Assembly: GCF_017565645.3 (NCBI RefSeq) | Contig: NZ_CP086136.1 | Span: 6,493,501 to 6,557,500, forward strand | From: Bradyrhizobium barranii subsp. barranii | GTDB lineage: Bacteria > Pseudomonadota > Alphaproteobacteria > Rhizobiales > Xanthobacteraceae | DNA length: 64,000 nt | Direction of reading: 5' to 3' | Shown here: positions 44,710-53,645 of the stretch, in pieces | Position numbering within the stretch: position 1 is the first letter of the stretch | How the letters are laid out: each line of letters opens with the position of its first letter | Program-made: the position numbers and the translations under genes | The notes under the pieces: model-generated | What the model was told of the DNA's origin: nothing | The model's database searches: none | Seen by the model: only the letters and a program-made list of their open reading frames with translations

Positions 44710-45369
44710 ATGACGCTCCCGATCGGCACCACCGCGCCCGACTTCGAAGCCGAGACCACCGAAGGGAAGATCAAGTTCCACGACTGGATCGGCAATAGCT
44801 GGGCTCTCCTGTTCTCCCACCCCAAGGACTTCACGCCGGTTTGTACGACCGAGCTCGGCGCGCTTGCCAAGCTGAAGCCGGAATTCGACAAGCGCGGCGT
44901 CAAGCTGATGGGCCTTTCGGTCGATCCGGTCGACCGCCATTCCAAATGGTCGGAGGACATCAAGGAGACGCAAGGCGCCGCCCCCAACTACCCGATGATC
45001 GGCGACACCGACTTCAACGTCTCCAAGCTCTACGAGATGCTGCCGGCCTCGACCTCGGGCGATCCCCTCACCCGCACGCCGGCCGACAACCAGACCGTCC
45101 GCAACGTCTTCATCATCGGGCCGGACAAGAAGATCAAGCTGGTGCTGGTCTATCCGATGACCACAGGCCGGAATTTTCAGGAGATCCTGCGCGTCATCGA
45201 CTCGCTTCAGCTCACCGCCAAGCATCGCGTCGCCACGCCGGCCGACTGGACGCAGGGCGAGGACGTCATCATCGCCGGCTCGGTTTCCAACGACGAGGCG
45301 AAGACGATCTATCCGCAGGGCTGGAAGGAACCGAAGCCCTACATCCGCATCGTGCCGCAGCCGAAGTGA
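44710..45369 (+). CDS. 1-Cys peroxiredoxin (Prx6 type)
   Basis: The 219-residue thiol peroxidase has the peroxidatic Cys45 in FTPVCTTELG, and the C-terminal extension (residues ~160-219, TPADWTQGEDVIIAGS) typical of the Prx6 group. No resolving Cys is present. It reduces peroxides, with an unknown thiol as donor. A GAGG ribosome-binding site precedes the ATG. The upstream palindrome suggests regulated expression. Confidence 0.92.
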   Translation: MTLPIGTTAPDFEAETTEGKIKFHDWIGNSWALLFSHPKDFTPVCTTELGALAKLKPEFDKRGVKLMGLSVDPVDRHSKWSEDIKETQGAAPNYPMIGDTDFNVSKLYEMLPASTSGDPLTRTPADNQTVRNVFIIGPDKKIKLVLVYPMTTGRNFQEILRVIDSLQLTAKHRVATPADWTQGEDVIIAGSVSNDEAKTIYPQGWKEPKPYIRIVPQPK

Positions 45370-45496
45370 CTTTTGGCGATCGCGGATAGCGACCGCAAAA
45401 AGTCATCCCGGGGCGATGCGTCAGAACCCGGGATCTCGAGATTCCCTGGTGCGCAATGCGCACCGGGGTTCGGTCCTGCGGACCGCCCGGAAATGA
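45367..45496. repeat. Hairpin and Bradyrhizobium-type intergenic repeat
   Basis: A 17-position stem with two mismatches (45367-45383 with 45389-45405) follows the peroxiredoxin stop and may end its transcript. The next ~90 bases are nested short palindromes (GGTGCGCAATGCGCACC, then CGGTCCTGCGGACCG), a pattern I associate with interspersed repeats of this group. Confidence 0.5.
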
Positions 45497-45506
45497 CCGA
45501 GTTGGA

Positions 45507-47236
45507 TTAGGCCGCGTGCACGCGGTCGAGGAAGCTGTCAACCTCGGCCTTCAGATGCAGGCTCTCGCCTGACAGCGCCTGGGCAGACGCGAACATCCGG
45601 CTCGAGGTCTCCCCCGTCTCGCTCGCGCCCTTGGCTGCGTGACGGACATTGACCGCGACATCGGCGGTGCCCGAGGCCGCAGCGCGAACGCTGGCCGCGA
45701 TGTTGTGGGTGGCGCTCCTCTGCTGCTCGACGGCGGCCGAGATCGAGCCCGCGATGCCGCTGATGCGCTCGATGGTCTGGCCGATCGCCTTGATGGCGGT
45801 GACCGATTCCTCCGTGGCAAGCTGCATGCTGGCGATCTGGTTCGAGATCTCGTCTGTCGCCTTGGCGGTCTGGCCGGCGAGCGTCTTGACCTCCTGGGCC
45901 ACCACCGCGAAGCCGCGACCGGCGTCCCCGGCACGCGCGGCCTCGATGGTGGCGTTCAGCGCCAGAAGATTGGTCTGCTCGGCGATCGAGGTGATCAGCT
46001 TGACGACGTCGCCGATGCGCGCCCCCGCTTCCGAGAGCTGCGCCATGCGCTGGTCGGTGGCTTCGGCCTGCCGTACCGCCTCGGCGGAGATCTCGTTCGA
46101 TTCCTGCACCCGGCGGGTGATCTCGGAGATCGAGTGGGACAGTTCGTCGGAGGCCGAGGCCGCCGTGCGCACGTGCTCGGAGGCGTTCTCGGATGCGCCG
46201 GCCGACTGCGCCGACAGGTCGGCGGTGGAGCGTGCGGTGTCGGTGAGTTGCCGCGCCACCCGCTCGAACTCACCGGAGGAGCTCAGCACCTTGTCGAGGA
46301 TGCCGCCGACGCTGCCGCGGAACTGCTCGACGAAATTGCGCAGCTCCGCCTTGCGCTGCTCTGCCGCGGCAGCAGTGGCCGCGGTCTGCTCGCTGCGCAG
46401 GCGCGCCCGCTCCAGCGAGTTGCTCTTGAACACCGCGACCGTGCGGGCGATCTCGCCGATCTCGTCGGCGCGATCCTCGCAATCGATCTCGACGTCGCTC
46501 TTGCCTTCGGCCAGCGCCGTCAGCGAGCGCGTGACCGAGGTCAGCGGCCTGGTGATACGGCGGACGACCAGCAAGGTGAGGACCAGGACCAGGAGCGCTC
46601 AATACCGGCCGCAATCGCCATGCTCTCGATGGCCTGGGTCAGCATGCTCTCGAACTGCGCCATGGGGATGCCGACATAGAGAATGCCGACGACCTTGCCG
46701 GTGGCATCCGCGACCGGGAGATAGGCGGTCATGAAGGTCTTGCCGAACAGAGTGGCCGGGCCCTTGTACGCCTCGCCGCGTCGCAGGGCGGCCTGCCCGG
46801 GATGATCGGCGGCAAGCTGGGTCCCGACAGCGCGGTCGCCGTTCTCCTTCTTCACGTTGGTCGAGCGGCGGACGAACTGCCCGCTCGCATCATCGAACAC
46901 GAACAGGGTCGCGTTGCCGCCGACATAGGACACCGCGCGATCGACGATGGCGTGATCCCTGAACTCCGGCATTTTGGGAATCTCGGCGCGCGCCACCCCG
47001 CCATCCCGCATCGTGATCTTCGCGTCGGGAACGACCTCGGCAAAAGCCAGGGCCAGCGTGCGCAAATTGACCTCGATGTCGCGCAGCGCACGATCGTTGA
47101 AGGCGGAGGTGAGCGACCAATAGCCGGCGCCGACCACGAGCGCCGTGTTCACGGCGATCAGCAGCACGGCGCACAGGACGGCCTTGGTACCCAGCTTGAA
47201 TTGCGGCAAGAACTTTGCCGTCGCACGGTTGGACAT
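45507..47236 (-). pseudogene. Methyl-accepting chemotaxis protein with one frameshift
   Basis: The N-terminal part from ATG 47236 has a membrane helix (LCAVLLIAVNTALVVGAGYW), a single-Cache periplasmic sensor (ALAFAEVVPDAKITMRDGGV to VGILYVGIPMAQFE), and the start of TM2. Near 46600, loss of one G shifts the frame. The other frame continues at once as [19 protein letters not shown], then HAMP and the full signalling domain (core [20 protein letters not shown]). With one added base the protein would be about 576 residues. It is a true loss of function or a sequence error. Confidence 0.85.
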
Positions 47237-47351
47237 GAATGGAACCACCCCCGGAATTCCTGCATATTCATGCAATCGGCTTACGACCGAATTAACGACG
47301 GTTCACACCGCCGCACGTGGCATGCTTGCCAAATTGTAAACGAGGCCTGCC

Positions 47352-48797
47352 CTGACCACGCCAAGCACGCCGCCTGTCATCGTCTGGTTCCGCGATGACC
47401 TCCGCCTGTCCGACCATCCCGCCCTCCATGCTGCCGCGAAGACAGGCGCGCCGGTGATCTGCCTCTATGTGATGGATGAGATGGCCGGACGGGCGCTGGG
47501 CAGCGCGACGCGCTGGTGGCTGGCGCAGTCGTTGCGGGCGCTCGGCGCCGAGATCGCCACGCGCGGCGGATCGCTGATCCTGCGCAAGGGGCCGGCGGCC
47601 AAGGTGATCCCCGAAGTGGCGCGCGAGAGCGGAGCGGGAGCGGTCTACTGGAACGGGGTCGCGCAGGCGCCACATCAGGCCGTCGAGAAACAGCTTGAAG
47701 CGGCGCTGGCAAAGCTCGGCGTGGGCTCGCAGAGCTTCCCCTGCGACTTGCTGGCGCCACCCTCGGCGATCCGCAACAAGGAGGGCCGCGGCCTTCGCGT
47801 CTTCACGCCGTTCTGGCGACGGGTGCTGTCGCTGGGCGATCCGCCCAAGCCTCTGCCCACACCGCGGGAGCTACGCCCTGCGCCGCAGCTCGCCAGCGAC
47901 GCGCTGGAGAGCTGGACGCTCGAGCCGACAAAGCCCGACTGGGCTGGCGGCCTGCGCCAGACCTGGACGCCGGGTGAAGCCACGGCCCGCGTGCGCCTGC
48001 GCGACTTCCTCAAGCACACCGCGCGCGTCTATGTCGGCGATCGCGACCGCCCGGATCGCGAGGGGACTTCAAGCCTGTCGCCTCACTTGAGGTTCGGCGA
48101 GCTCAGCCCGCGGCAGATCTGGCACGCCGCGCGCTTTGCCGCAGCGGAGAATCCCGCGATCGGGCCCGGCGTCGAAAAGTTCCTGAGCGAGCTCGGCTGG
48201 CGCGAATTCTGCCGCCATCTCCTCCACGATCACCCGAGCCTTGCCACCGAAAACCTGCAAACGAATTTCGATGGCTTTCCCTGGAAGAGAGACAAGAAGG
48301 CGCTCGCCGCCTGGCAGCGCGGACGCACCGGCTATCCCATCGTCGATGCCGGCCTGCGCGAGCTCTGGCACACCGGCGTGATGCACAACCGGGTGCGGAT
48401 GGTGGTGGCGTCCTTCCTGGTCAAGCATCTGCTGATCGACTGGCGCGACGGCGAGAGCTGGTTCTGGGACACGCTGGTCGATGCGGATGCCGGCAGCAAT
48501 CCCGCCAACTGGCAATGGGTCGCCGGCTGCGGCGCCGACGCCGCGCCCTATTTCCGCGTGTTCAATCCAACTCTCCAGGGCGAGAAGTTCGATCCTGATG
48601 GAGCCTATGTCCGGCGCTGGGTGCCCGAGCTGAAAGACGTGCCGGCCAGGCTGATCCACCAGCCCTGGCAGGCATCACCGATCGAGCTTGCGAGCGCGGG
48701 CGTCACGCTCGGCAAGACCTATCCGCAGCCGATCGTCGACCACGCGAAGGGGCGCGAACGCGCGCTCGCCGCCTACGCAAAGATCCGCAAAGGTTGA
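47352..48797 (+). CDS. phrB: Deoxyribodipyrimidine photolyase, probably CTG start
   Basis: The enzyme repairs UV-induced pyrimidine dimers with light and FAD. The conserved N-terminus PPVIVWFRDDLRLSDHPALH lies in frame upstream of the first ATG/GTG/TTG (GTG 47454). The only plausible start that includes it is CTG 47352, with CGAGG just before it, after an in-frame TAA at 47337. This gives 481 residues, the normal length. FAD-domain motifs include LSPHLRFGELSPRQIW, GWREFCRHLL, DAGLRELWHTGVMHNRVRM and NWQWVAGCGADAAPYFR. Confidence 0.85.
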   Translation: MTTPSTPPVIVWFRDDLRLSDHPALHAAAKTGAPVICLYVMDEMAGRALGSATRWWLAQSLRALGAEIATRGGSLILRKGPAAKVIPEVARESGAGAVYWNGVAQAPHQAVEKQLEAALAKLGVGSQSFPCDLLAPPSAIRNKEGRGLRVFTPFWRRVLSLGDPPKPLPTPRELRPAPQLASDALESWTLEPTKPDWAGGLRQTWTPGEATARVRLRDFLKHTARVYVGDRDRPDREGTSSLSPHLRFGELSPRQIWHAARFAAAENPAIGPGVEKFLSELGWREFCRHLLHDHPSLATENLQTNFDGFPWKRDKKALAAWQRGRTGYPIVDAGLRELWHTGVMHNRVRMVVASFLVKHLLIDWRDGESWFWDTLVDADAGSNPANWQWVAGCGADAAPYFRVFNPTLQGEKFDPDGAYVRRWVPELKDVPARLIHQPWQASPIELASAGVTLGKTYPQPIVDHAKGRERALAAYAKIRKG

Positions 48798-48863
48798 GCG
48801 CTGCTTTGACTCGATTTTGAAACCCGCTATCGTCATCGCTCCATACAAACCGTGGGGGACGAT

Positions 48864-49184
48864 ATGGACGACGAGAAGCCGATCACCGAACAGGCGATGG
48901 ACACGATCACCACCGCCGTGGAAGCGACCAGCGAAGCCGCAGTCACCGCCGTCAAGAAGGTCAGGAAAGCCGCCAAGAAGGTCGCGAAGAAAGTAGCGCC
49001 GAAGAAGGCTTCCAAGAAGGAAGCCAAGAAGGCGACCAAGAAGGCATCCAAGAAATCTGCGAAGAAAGCTTCGAAGAAGGCTGCAAAGAAGTCGTCGAAG
49101 AAAGTGGCCAAGAAGGCTGCAAAGAAGGCCACCAGGAAGTTCGCGAAGAAGGCGGCCAAGTCGAAAAAGAAGGCCAAGCGCTGA
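48864..49184 (+). CDS. Histone H1-like Lys/Ala-rich protein
   Basis: The 106-residue product has an acidic N-terminus (DDEKPITEQAMDTITTAVEA) and then a ~75-residue tail of AAKK/SKKA repeats (KKASKKSAKKASKKAAKK), like eukaryotic H1 tails and bacterial Hc1/AlgP-like proteins. It probably binds DNA non-specifically. The start at 48864 is preferred for its spacing to GGGGG. Confidence 0.8.
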   Translation: MDDEKPITEQAMDTITTAVEATSEAAVTAVKKVRKAAKKVAKKVAPKKASKKEAKKATKKASKKSAKKASKKAAKKSSKKVAKKAAKKATRKFAKKAAKSKKKAKR

Positions 49185-49241
49185 TCGCAGCGCTCGAGCA
49201 GGTCTCCGGGGTGCGGGCGCGCCCGGAGACTGCTCCCGCCC

Positions 49242-49988
49242 CTACCCTCGCCGCTTGGCTGCGCGCCGGCCCGGGTGATGCTCGCCTTGCGGATCACGAA
49301 ATTCGCTGCGATGGCCGCGCCGGTCCTCCTTGGCGAAGCGCCTCCGCTTCTCGGATGAGCCGAACTGCTTGATCACCTTCCGGCCGTTGACCTTCTTGAT
49401 GACATAGCCGCCTTCCGTCATCGAGAACGGCGCCTTGAGCGACCCCATATGGTCGAACTTGGTGCCGCGGGGATGCTCGAACGGTTCGAACCAGGACGGA
49501 TAGACGAAGTTCGACATCGGAAAGCCGTTGACGAGAAAAGACTCCTCTTCCACGGCGTCGCAGACCTCGTAGGCATATTGGGTGTGCCGAGTCTTGTCGG
49601 CCCACAGATTGGCCATGGGATCGAGCACCATCTCGAACAGTTCGTGCGAGGCCGCCAGGCTGACCGGATCGTCCTCGCCGAGTGCCTTCAGAAAGATCTT
49701 TGAAATCGGCTGGCCGCGGTGCGTCAGTTCGTGCCGCCCGAGGAAGTTCTTGTGGGTGGCGTCGTCAAAATAGAGCAGCTGCCAGTCCGTCGGCTTCGGG
49801 TTGCGGGTGACGTCGAGATCGATGGGATAGCCCCAGACCGGCAGGAAATGCTCGTCGTAGCATTTCTGGAGCGCCGCCGTGAGCCTCCCCATCATCCGCT
49901 CGCTCATCATCTCCTCGGCGTAGTTGATGCAGGCAATCCGGACCGGCCTCAAGGACCTGCCGAGCAGTGCACGCCGTGCTTTTTTCAT
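49242..49988 (-). CDS. Putative zincin-like protein
   Basis: The ~248-residue product starts at ATG 49988 with AAGGTG upstream. It has LAASHELFEMVLDPMAN, which resembles the H-E-x-x-E metal/catalytic helix of zincin-like proteins, and EVCDAVEEESFLVNG downstream. The C-terminus is basic (EKRRRFAKEDRRGHRSEF). No signal peptide is present. Peptidase activity is a guess from the motif. Confidence 0.55.
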   Translation of the reverse strand: MKKARRALLGRSLRPVRIACINYAEEMMSERMMGRLTAALQKCYDEHFLPVWGYPIDLDVTRNPKPTDWQLLYFDDATHKNFLGRHELTHRGQPISKIFLKALGEDDPVSLAASHELFEMVLDPMANLWADKTRHTQYAYEVCDAVEEESFLVNGFPMSNFVYPSWFEPFEHPRGTKFDHMGSLKAPFSMTEGGYVIKKVNGRKVIKQFGSSEKRRRFAKEDRRGHRSEFRDPQGEHHPGRRAAKRRG

Positions 49989-50085
49989 GGAAATCACCTT
50001 GCCAAAGGGAAGCTGAAATCAGTCCAGCCTAGCACGAGCGCTCGCCGCACGTCAGGGATGTATTCCGACGTACTGGCCTGCCTGC

Positions 50086-50958
50086 CTAGAAACGCCGATT
50101 GACGACGAACACCGCCGCCGCGCACATCGCCATGCCGGCAATCGCCAGCGCATCGAGCTTCTCCCCGAACAGCAGATAGGCCATCAGCGCCGTGACGGCG
50201 GGCACCAGGTAGAACAGGCTCGCAACCGAGGTCGCGGCAGCGTGGCGGATCAGCCAGTACAACAGCCCGATCGATCCGATCGAGAGCGCCACGGCAAGCC
50301 AGGCAAGTGCGAGCACGAACTCCCGCGTCCAGTGCACCACGCGGTCCTCGAACAGGAAGGCGCCGACCGTGAAGAAGACGGTGACGGCGATATATTGCAC
50401 GAGATTGCCGGCGCGCCAGTCGATGTGGTTGCAGTAGCGGCGCTGATAGAGCGTGCCGAGCGTGATGCTGATCAACGACACCACCGAGGCGAGCCAGCCG
50501 AGCCCCGCCTCGCCGGTCATCGGACGGCCGTGCAGGATCAGCGCTACACCGCCGAGGCCAAGCACCAGCCCCGCCCATTGCACCGGCGTCACGCGTTCGC
50601 CGAGCCAGCGGTTGGCGATGGTCGAGGTCAGGATCGGTTGAAGGCCCGGAATCAACGCCGAGAGTCCGGCCGGGATCGAATGCGCGATCGCAATGGCCGT
50701 GCCGCCGAGATAGAAGCCGTGGACGAGAATGCCGGCAACGGCGCTATGCGCGACGTCGACGCGGTCCGGCCATTTCGGTCGCGCGATCGCCACGATGATC
50801 GCCATCAGGCCGACCACGATCGCCATGCGAATGGCGAGATAGGTCAAGGGATCGGCGTTGTTGATGATGTATTTGGTGCCGATGAATCCGGTGCTCCAGA
50901 GCACGACGAACAGGATCGGCGCGGCGCGGGCGGTCAGGGCTTCTTGATTATGGTTCAT
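50086..50958 (-). CDS. EamA-family (DMT) transporter
   Basis: The ~290-residue product has ten membrane segments in two EamA repeats (ILFVVLWSTGFIGTKYIIN, then LGWLASVVSLISITLGTLYQ). The start at 50958 has GAGGG in front. The substrate is unknown, and a metabolite exporter is likely. Confidence 0.88.
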   Translation of the reverse strand: MNHNQEALTARAAPILFVVLWSTGFIGTKYIINNADPLTYLAIRMAIVVGLMAIIVAIARPKWPDRVDVAHSAVAGILVHGFYLGGTAIAIAHSIPAGLSALIPGLQPILTSTIANRWLGERVTPVQWAGLVLGLGGVALILHGRPMTGEAGLGWLASVVSLISITLGTLYQRRYCNHIDWRAGNLVQYIAVTVFFTVGAFLFEDRVVHWTREFVLALAWLAVALSIGSIGLLYWLIRHAAATSVASLFYLVPAVTALMAYLLFGEKLDALAIAGMAMCAAAVFVVNRRF

Positions 50959-51056
50959 TGCCGCCCTCATTGCCCGACCGGGGCCTATGCGGCAATGCGA
51001 ATTTCCGAACGAGCGATGCTGCGCTGCGACGGACAGCGGGCGCGCAGCTCAGCCGC

Positions 51057-51503
51057 TCACCATTCTTCCGGACAGGGGTCGATGATCTTCCAGAGCTCGA
51101 CACCGTTCTTGATCTTCTTCATGTCGGTGGTGAGCCCGCCATTGCGGCGGATCCAGTCCTTCACTGTGTTGGGGTAATAGGACATCAGGTCGGACGTCCC
51201 TTCCGCGCTGGTGACCTTGATGCCGAAGGTGAAGGCCTTGTCGTAATAGGCCTGATGGAAGCCGAGGCTGGCGCGCGGCGTCACGCAGATCTTGTTCATC
51301 GGCACCATGCCGAGCACCAGGGTGCAGGCCGAGTTGCAGATGCCGTCGATGATGACGCGCTCACCCTTCTCGCGGACGCGCTTGTACTTGGCCTTGTACT
51401 CCTCGACGTAGCCGCCGTGGTCACGGGTGATGTGCAGCTCGGCGCGCGCCGGCGTGGCGGCGGCGACGGAGAGCAACAGCAGGCTCAAAAGCGTGATGCG
51501 CAT
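51057..51503 (-). CDS. Secreted protein with ClpP-like SACT motif
   Basis: The 148-residue product has a signal peptide (ITLLSLLLLSVAAATPARA) and ERVIIDGICNSACTLVLGMV followed by ASLGFHQAYYD. A strand, then N/S-SACT and a His-containing LGFH phrase is the pattern of ClpP/crotonase-fold periplasmic proteins (COG3904-like). The Ser could be catalytic. The function is unknown. Confidence 0.65.
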   Translation of the reverse strand: MRITLLSLLLLSVAAATPARAELHITRDHGGYVEEYKAKYKRVREKGERVIIDGICNSACTLVLGMVPMNKICVTPRASLGFHQAYYDKAFTFGIKVTSAEGTSDLMSYYPNTVKDWIRRNGGLTTDMKKIKNGVELWKIIDPCPEEW

Positions 51504-51793
51504 GGTGCGTGACGGCGAAAGCCTTCAGGAATGAACCGGCCTCGAAGGACCCCCAAAGGGCCGGCGACAGGATTCTTAAGCGAATTCTCTTTGGCCATAC
51601 TTGTGTGGGGAATTCGTTAAGCATCCCGAAAAGGCCAAAAATGGGCAGCCTTGGACCCGCTTCCGGCAATTCTGTCACACCCACCCCGGAATCGGCGGGA
51701 TTGGCCCCGATTTCCAGGCCCCGGACGGGTGTCCCGGCGGCCCGAAATGGCTATAAACACCTGACCTATTCGCGCGGGTTCCGGAGAATCGAG

Positions 51794-52057
51794 ATGAGCA
51801 CGTTGAAGCTTGTAGCCGCGGTTGCTGCCCTGTCGGCCGCCATCCTCGCCCCCAGCCTTGCGGAGGCGCGGGGACACCACCGGTACCACCGCCACTACAC
51901 CAACCCGCTGCCCTACCCGATCAGCTATCTGCACAATTACGGGCCCGGCGTTACCCCCGGCACCTTCGCCTTCTACGACGGCCCGTCGAACAACCGCTGC
52001 TACCAGAGCTCAGCCACCTATATCGGCCAGGACGGCCGCCGGCACCCCTGCTTCTGA
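51794..52057 (+). CDS. Small secreted His/Tyr-rich protein
   Basis: The 87-residue product from ATG 51794 has a signal peptide (LVAAVAALSAAILAPSLAEA), then GHHRYHRHY and a C-terminal half with two Cys. No family is recognised. The 51504-51793 interval before it shows no gene. Confidence 0.6.
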   Translation: MSTLKLVAAVAALSAAILAPSLAEARGHHRYHRHYTNPLPYPISYLHNYGPGVTPGTFAFYDGPSNNRCYQSSATYIGQDGRRHPCF

Positions 52058-52087
52058 GGGGCGCTGGCGCGTCCTCTGCGGGTGCCG

Positions 52088-52549
52088 CTATTTGGCGGCG
52101 CCCGACAGCAGCAATTGCTTCTCGATCTCGTAGACCGGCAGCTTGACGAGGTCCTTGCCGACCTCGCCCTGAAGCGCCTTGCGCACCACGACCGAATAAT
52201 CGGCGCGGATCATCCCGAGCGCGCGTGGTGAGGCCACCATGGTCAGGGCCGAGGTCTCGCCCGCGCTGACGGCGGCATCGAGCCGGCCGGCCAGGTTCCG
52301 CAGGAAGGCACGCTCGGCCTCATCGTGCCAATCGGTCTGCTCGACCGAGCTGCGCGCGCCGCCGACGGCGGCGTTCAGCCGGCCCGGCGCATCGGTCCCT
52401 TGCGCACTGGTCGAGGGATTGGGCTGCTCGTGCACCTCCCGGGTGTGGAGGTTCGGAAACATCTCGTCGCCGAGGTTTTCCAGAATGAGCGCCTTGCGCC
52501 CGTCGCACACGATCAGCCAGTCACCCTTGTCTATTCTCATCTTGTCCAT
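52088..52549 (-). CDS. Host attachment family protein
   Basis: The 153-residue product matches proteins annotated as required for attachment to host cells. The start is WLIVCDGRKALILEN, then GRLNAAVGGARSSVEQTDWH and the C-terminal LTMVASPRALGMIRADYS. The family is defined in plant-associated alphaproteobacteria. The molecular role is unclear. A GGAG stands 8 bp before the ATG. Confidence 0.85.
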   Translation of the reverse strand: MDKMRIDKGDWLIVCDGRKALILENLGDEMFPNLHTREVHEQPNPSTSAQGTDAPGRLNAAVGGARSSVEQTDWHDEAERAFLRNLAGRLDAAVSAGETSALTMVASPRALGMIRADYSVVVRKALQGEVGKDLVKLPVYEIEKQLLLSGAAK

Positions 52550-52860
52550 TGCACAGCTCCAGGCAATCTCGCGAGCCTGCTCTTCGAATTCCTCGAAGCG
52601 CTGGCTACGGCAAGACTAGGGATGAAGTCGTGCCGGCGAATTGCGCAGGATCAAAGATGAACGCAATGTCCTGCCAGGCAGCGCCAGTGCAAGCGCAGCA
52701 TTGGTCACGCGCGCGAACCTGGGATAATCTTGCGAAGCGAAAAGTCAGGTCTGCGGCGAGCTTTGCTGAAGATTTGTTCATCAGCATTACATTTCGGTTC
52801 CGCCACAATTTGATCAGAACAACTTCGATATCCTGTATTGCGTAAGCAGAGGAAGACATC
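52550..52860. other. Gene-free interval
   Basis: The 311 bases between the host attachment gene and the small Tyr/Gly-rich protein gene hold no convincing gene or structured element. It contains the promoters of both divergent genes, but no clear boxes are seen. Confidence 0.5.
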
Positions 52861-53139
52861 ATGAATCTCAAGACTGGCCTCGTCGCCGCATCCCTGTTCG
52901 GTGCCATCATGGCATCACCGGCGGCGTCCGCCATGCCCATCGCGCCCGCACCTGCGACGCCGCAGGTCTCCGACGTCGAGCAGGTCCGCATGGTCTGCGA
53001 CGCCTGGGGACGCTGTTTCTGGCGCCCGAACTATGATGGGTATTACGGCCCGCGGCCGTATTACGGGCCCCGATATTATGGGTATGGGCCGCGCGCCTAT
53101 GGGCCTCGCTATTACGGACCACGCTATCGCCGCTGGTGA
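52861..53139 (+). CDS. Small secreted Tyr/Gly/Pro-rich protein
   Basis: The 92-residue product has a signal peptide (GLVAASLFGAIMASPAASA), a short middle with two Cys (VCDAWGRCFWRP) and a C-terminal repeat of RYYGPR/YYGPRP units. Similar small proteins are frequent in Bradyrhizobium. The function is unknown. A strong terminator follows. Confidence 0.65.
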   Translation: MNLKTGLVAASLFGAIMASPAASAMPIAPAPATPQVSDVEQVRMVCDAWGRCFWRPNYDGYYGPRPYYGPRYYGYGPRAYGPRYYGPRYRRW

Positions 53140-53145
53140 TTTCCA

Positions 53146-53167
53146 AAGGGGCCCTCTCGGGCCCCTT
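53146..53167 (+). terminator. Intrinsic terminator
   Basis: AAGGGGCCC and GGGCCCCTT form a 9-bp stem with a TCTC loop, followed by CGCTTTT. Confidence 0.85.
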
Positions 53168-53233
53168 CGCTTTTGCGAGATCGCGCGTTGTGTCCATTCG
53201 CGTACCCGCGGCTTGCGTGGAGCGATTCCAAAA

Positions 53234-53247
53234 CTGATCTAGATCAA
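53234..53247 (+). promoter_or_regulatory. FNR/FixK-type box
   Basis: CTGATCTAGATCAA matches the TTGAT-N4-ATCAA consensus at nine of ten positions. Its centre is 40.5 bp upstream of 53281, the position expected for an activator of a transcript that starts at the chosen ATG. Confidence 0.5.
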
Positions 53248-53280
53248 AGATGAAATTCGATGTGCCGTCATTCTGCGTCG

Positions 53281-53499
53281 ATGGCGGATTTCATTGTTTT
53301 CCGATGCCCTCAGACGGGCATGAATGTGCAGACGCATCTCGAGAGGCAGCCAAGGCCTGACGAGCGGAGCCTTGACGAGCGGAGGCTTGAGGGGCGGCGG
53401 CTCGAGGGGCGGAGCTTCGAGTCCTTCGCCTGTCCCGCCTGCACGCGTCTCCATTTCATCGACCTCGCCTCAGGCCAACCGATGAACCGGAACCGTTGA
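53281..53499 (+). CDS. Small zinc-ribbon-like protein with pentapeptide insert
   Basis: The 72-residue product (ADFIVFRCPQTGMNVQTHLE) has a CP-x-TG knuckle at the start and CPACTRLHF near the end, like a small zinc ribbon common in this group. Between them are four 5-residue repeats (DERSL, DERRL, EGRRL, EGRSF) that come from a 15-bp tandem repeat. Start 53281 is preferred over ATG 53260 because of the FixK-type box position. The function is unknown. Confidence 0.6.
   Translation: MADFIVFRCPQTGMNVQTHLERQPRPDERSLDERRLEGRRLEGRSFESFACPACTRLHFIDLASGQPMNRNR
53357..53416 (+). repeat. Four 15-bp tandem repeats within a coding region
   Basis: Consecutive 15-base units encode DERSL, DERRL, EGRRL and EGRSF, with the core GAGCGG or GGGCGG at fixed phase. 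Being a multiple of three, gain or loss of units would keep the frame. Confidence 0.75.
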
Positions 53500-53645
53500 C
53501 GGTGACATCGACCCGACGCGCCGCGTGGCATGATGTCCGCAATACTACGGCCTGGAATCCGGTTTACTGAATCATCCTGTTTCGCCATTGATTGCGATGT
53601 ATTGATTTTCATTTAATTGTCACATTGCAGCATCCGGCCAGAAGC

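Noticed and set aside
45402-45496. Nested palindromes considered as a riboswitch or CRISPR-like array
   Set aside because: There are no equally spaced repeats and no spacers. The pattern fits an intergenic repeat.
53357-53416. 15-bp repeats considered as a CRISPR or iteron array
   Set aside because: The units are contiguous, in frame with a gene and without spacers, so they are a coding tandem repeat.
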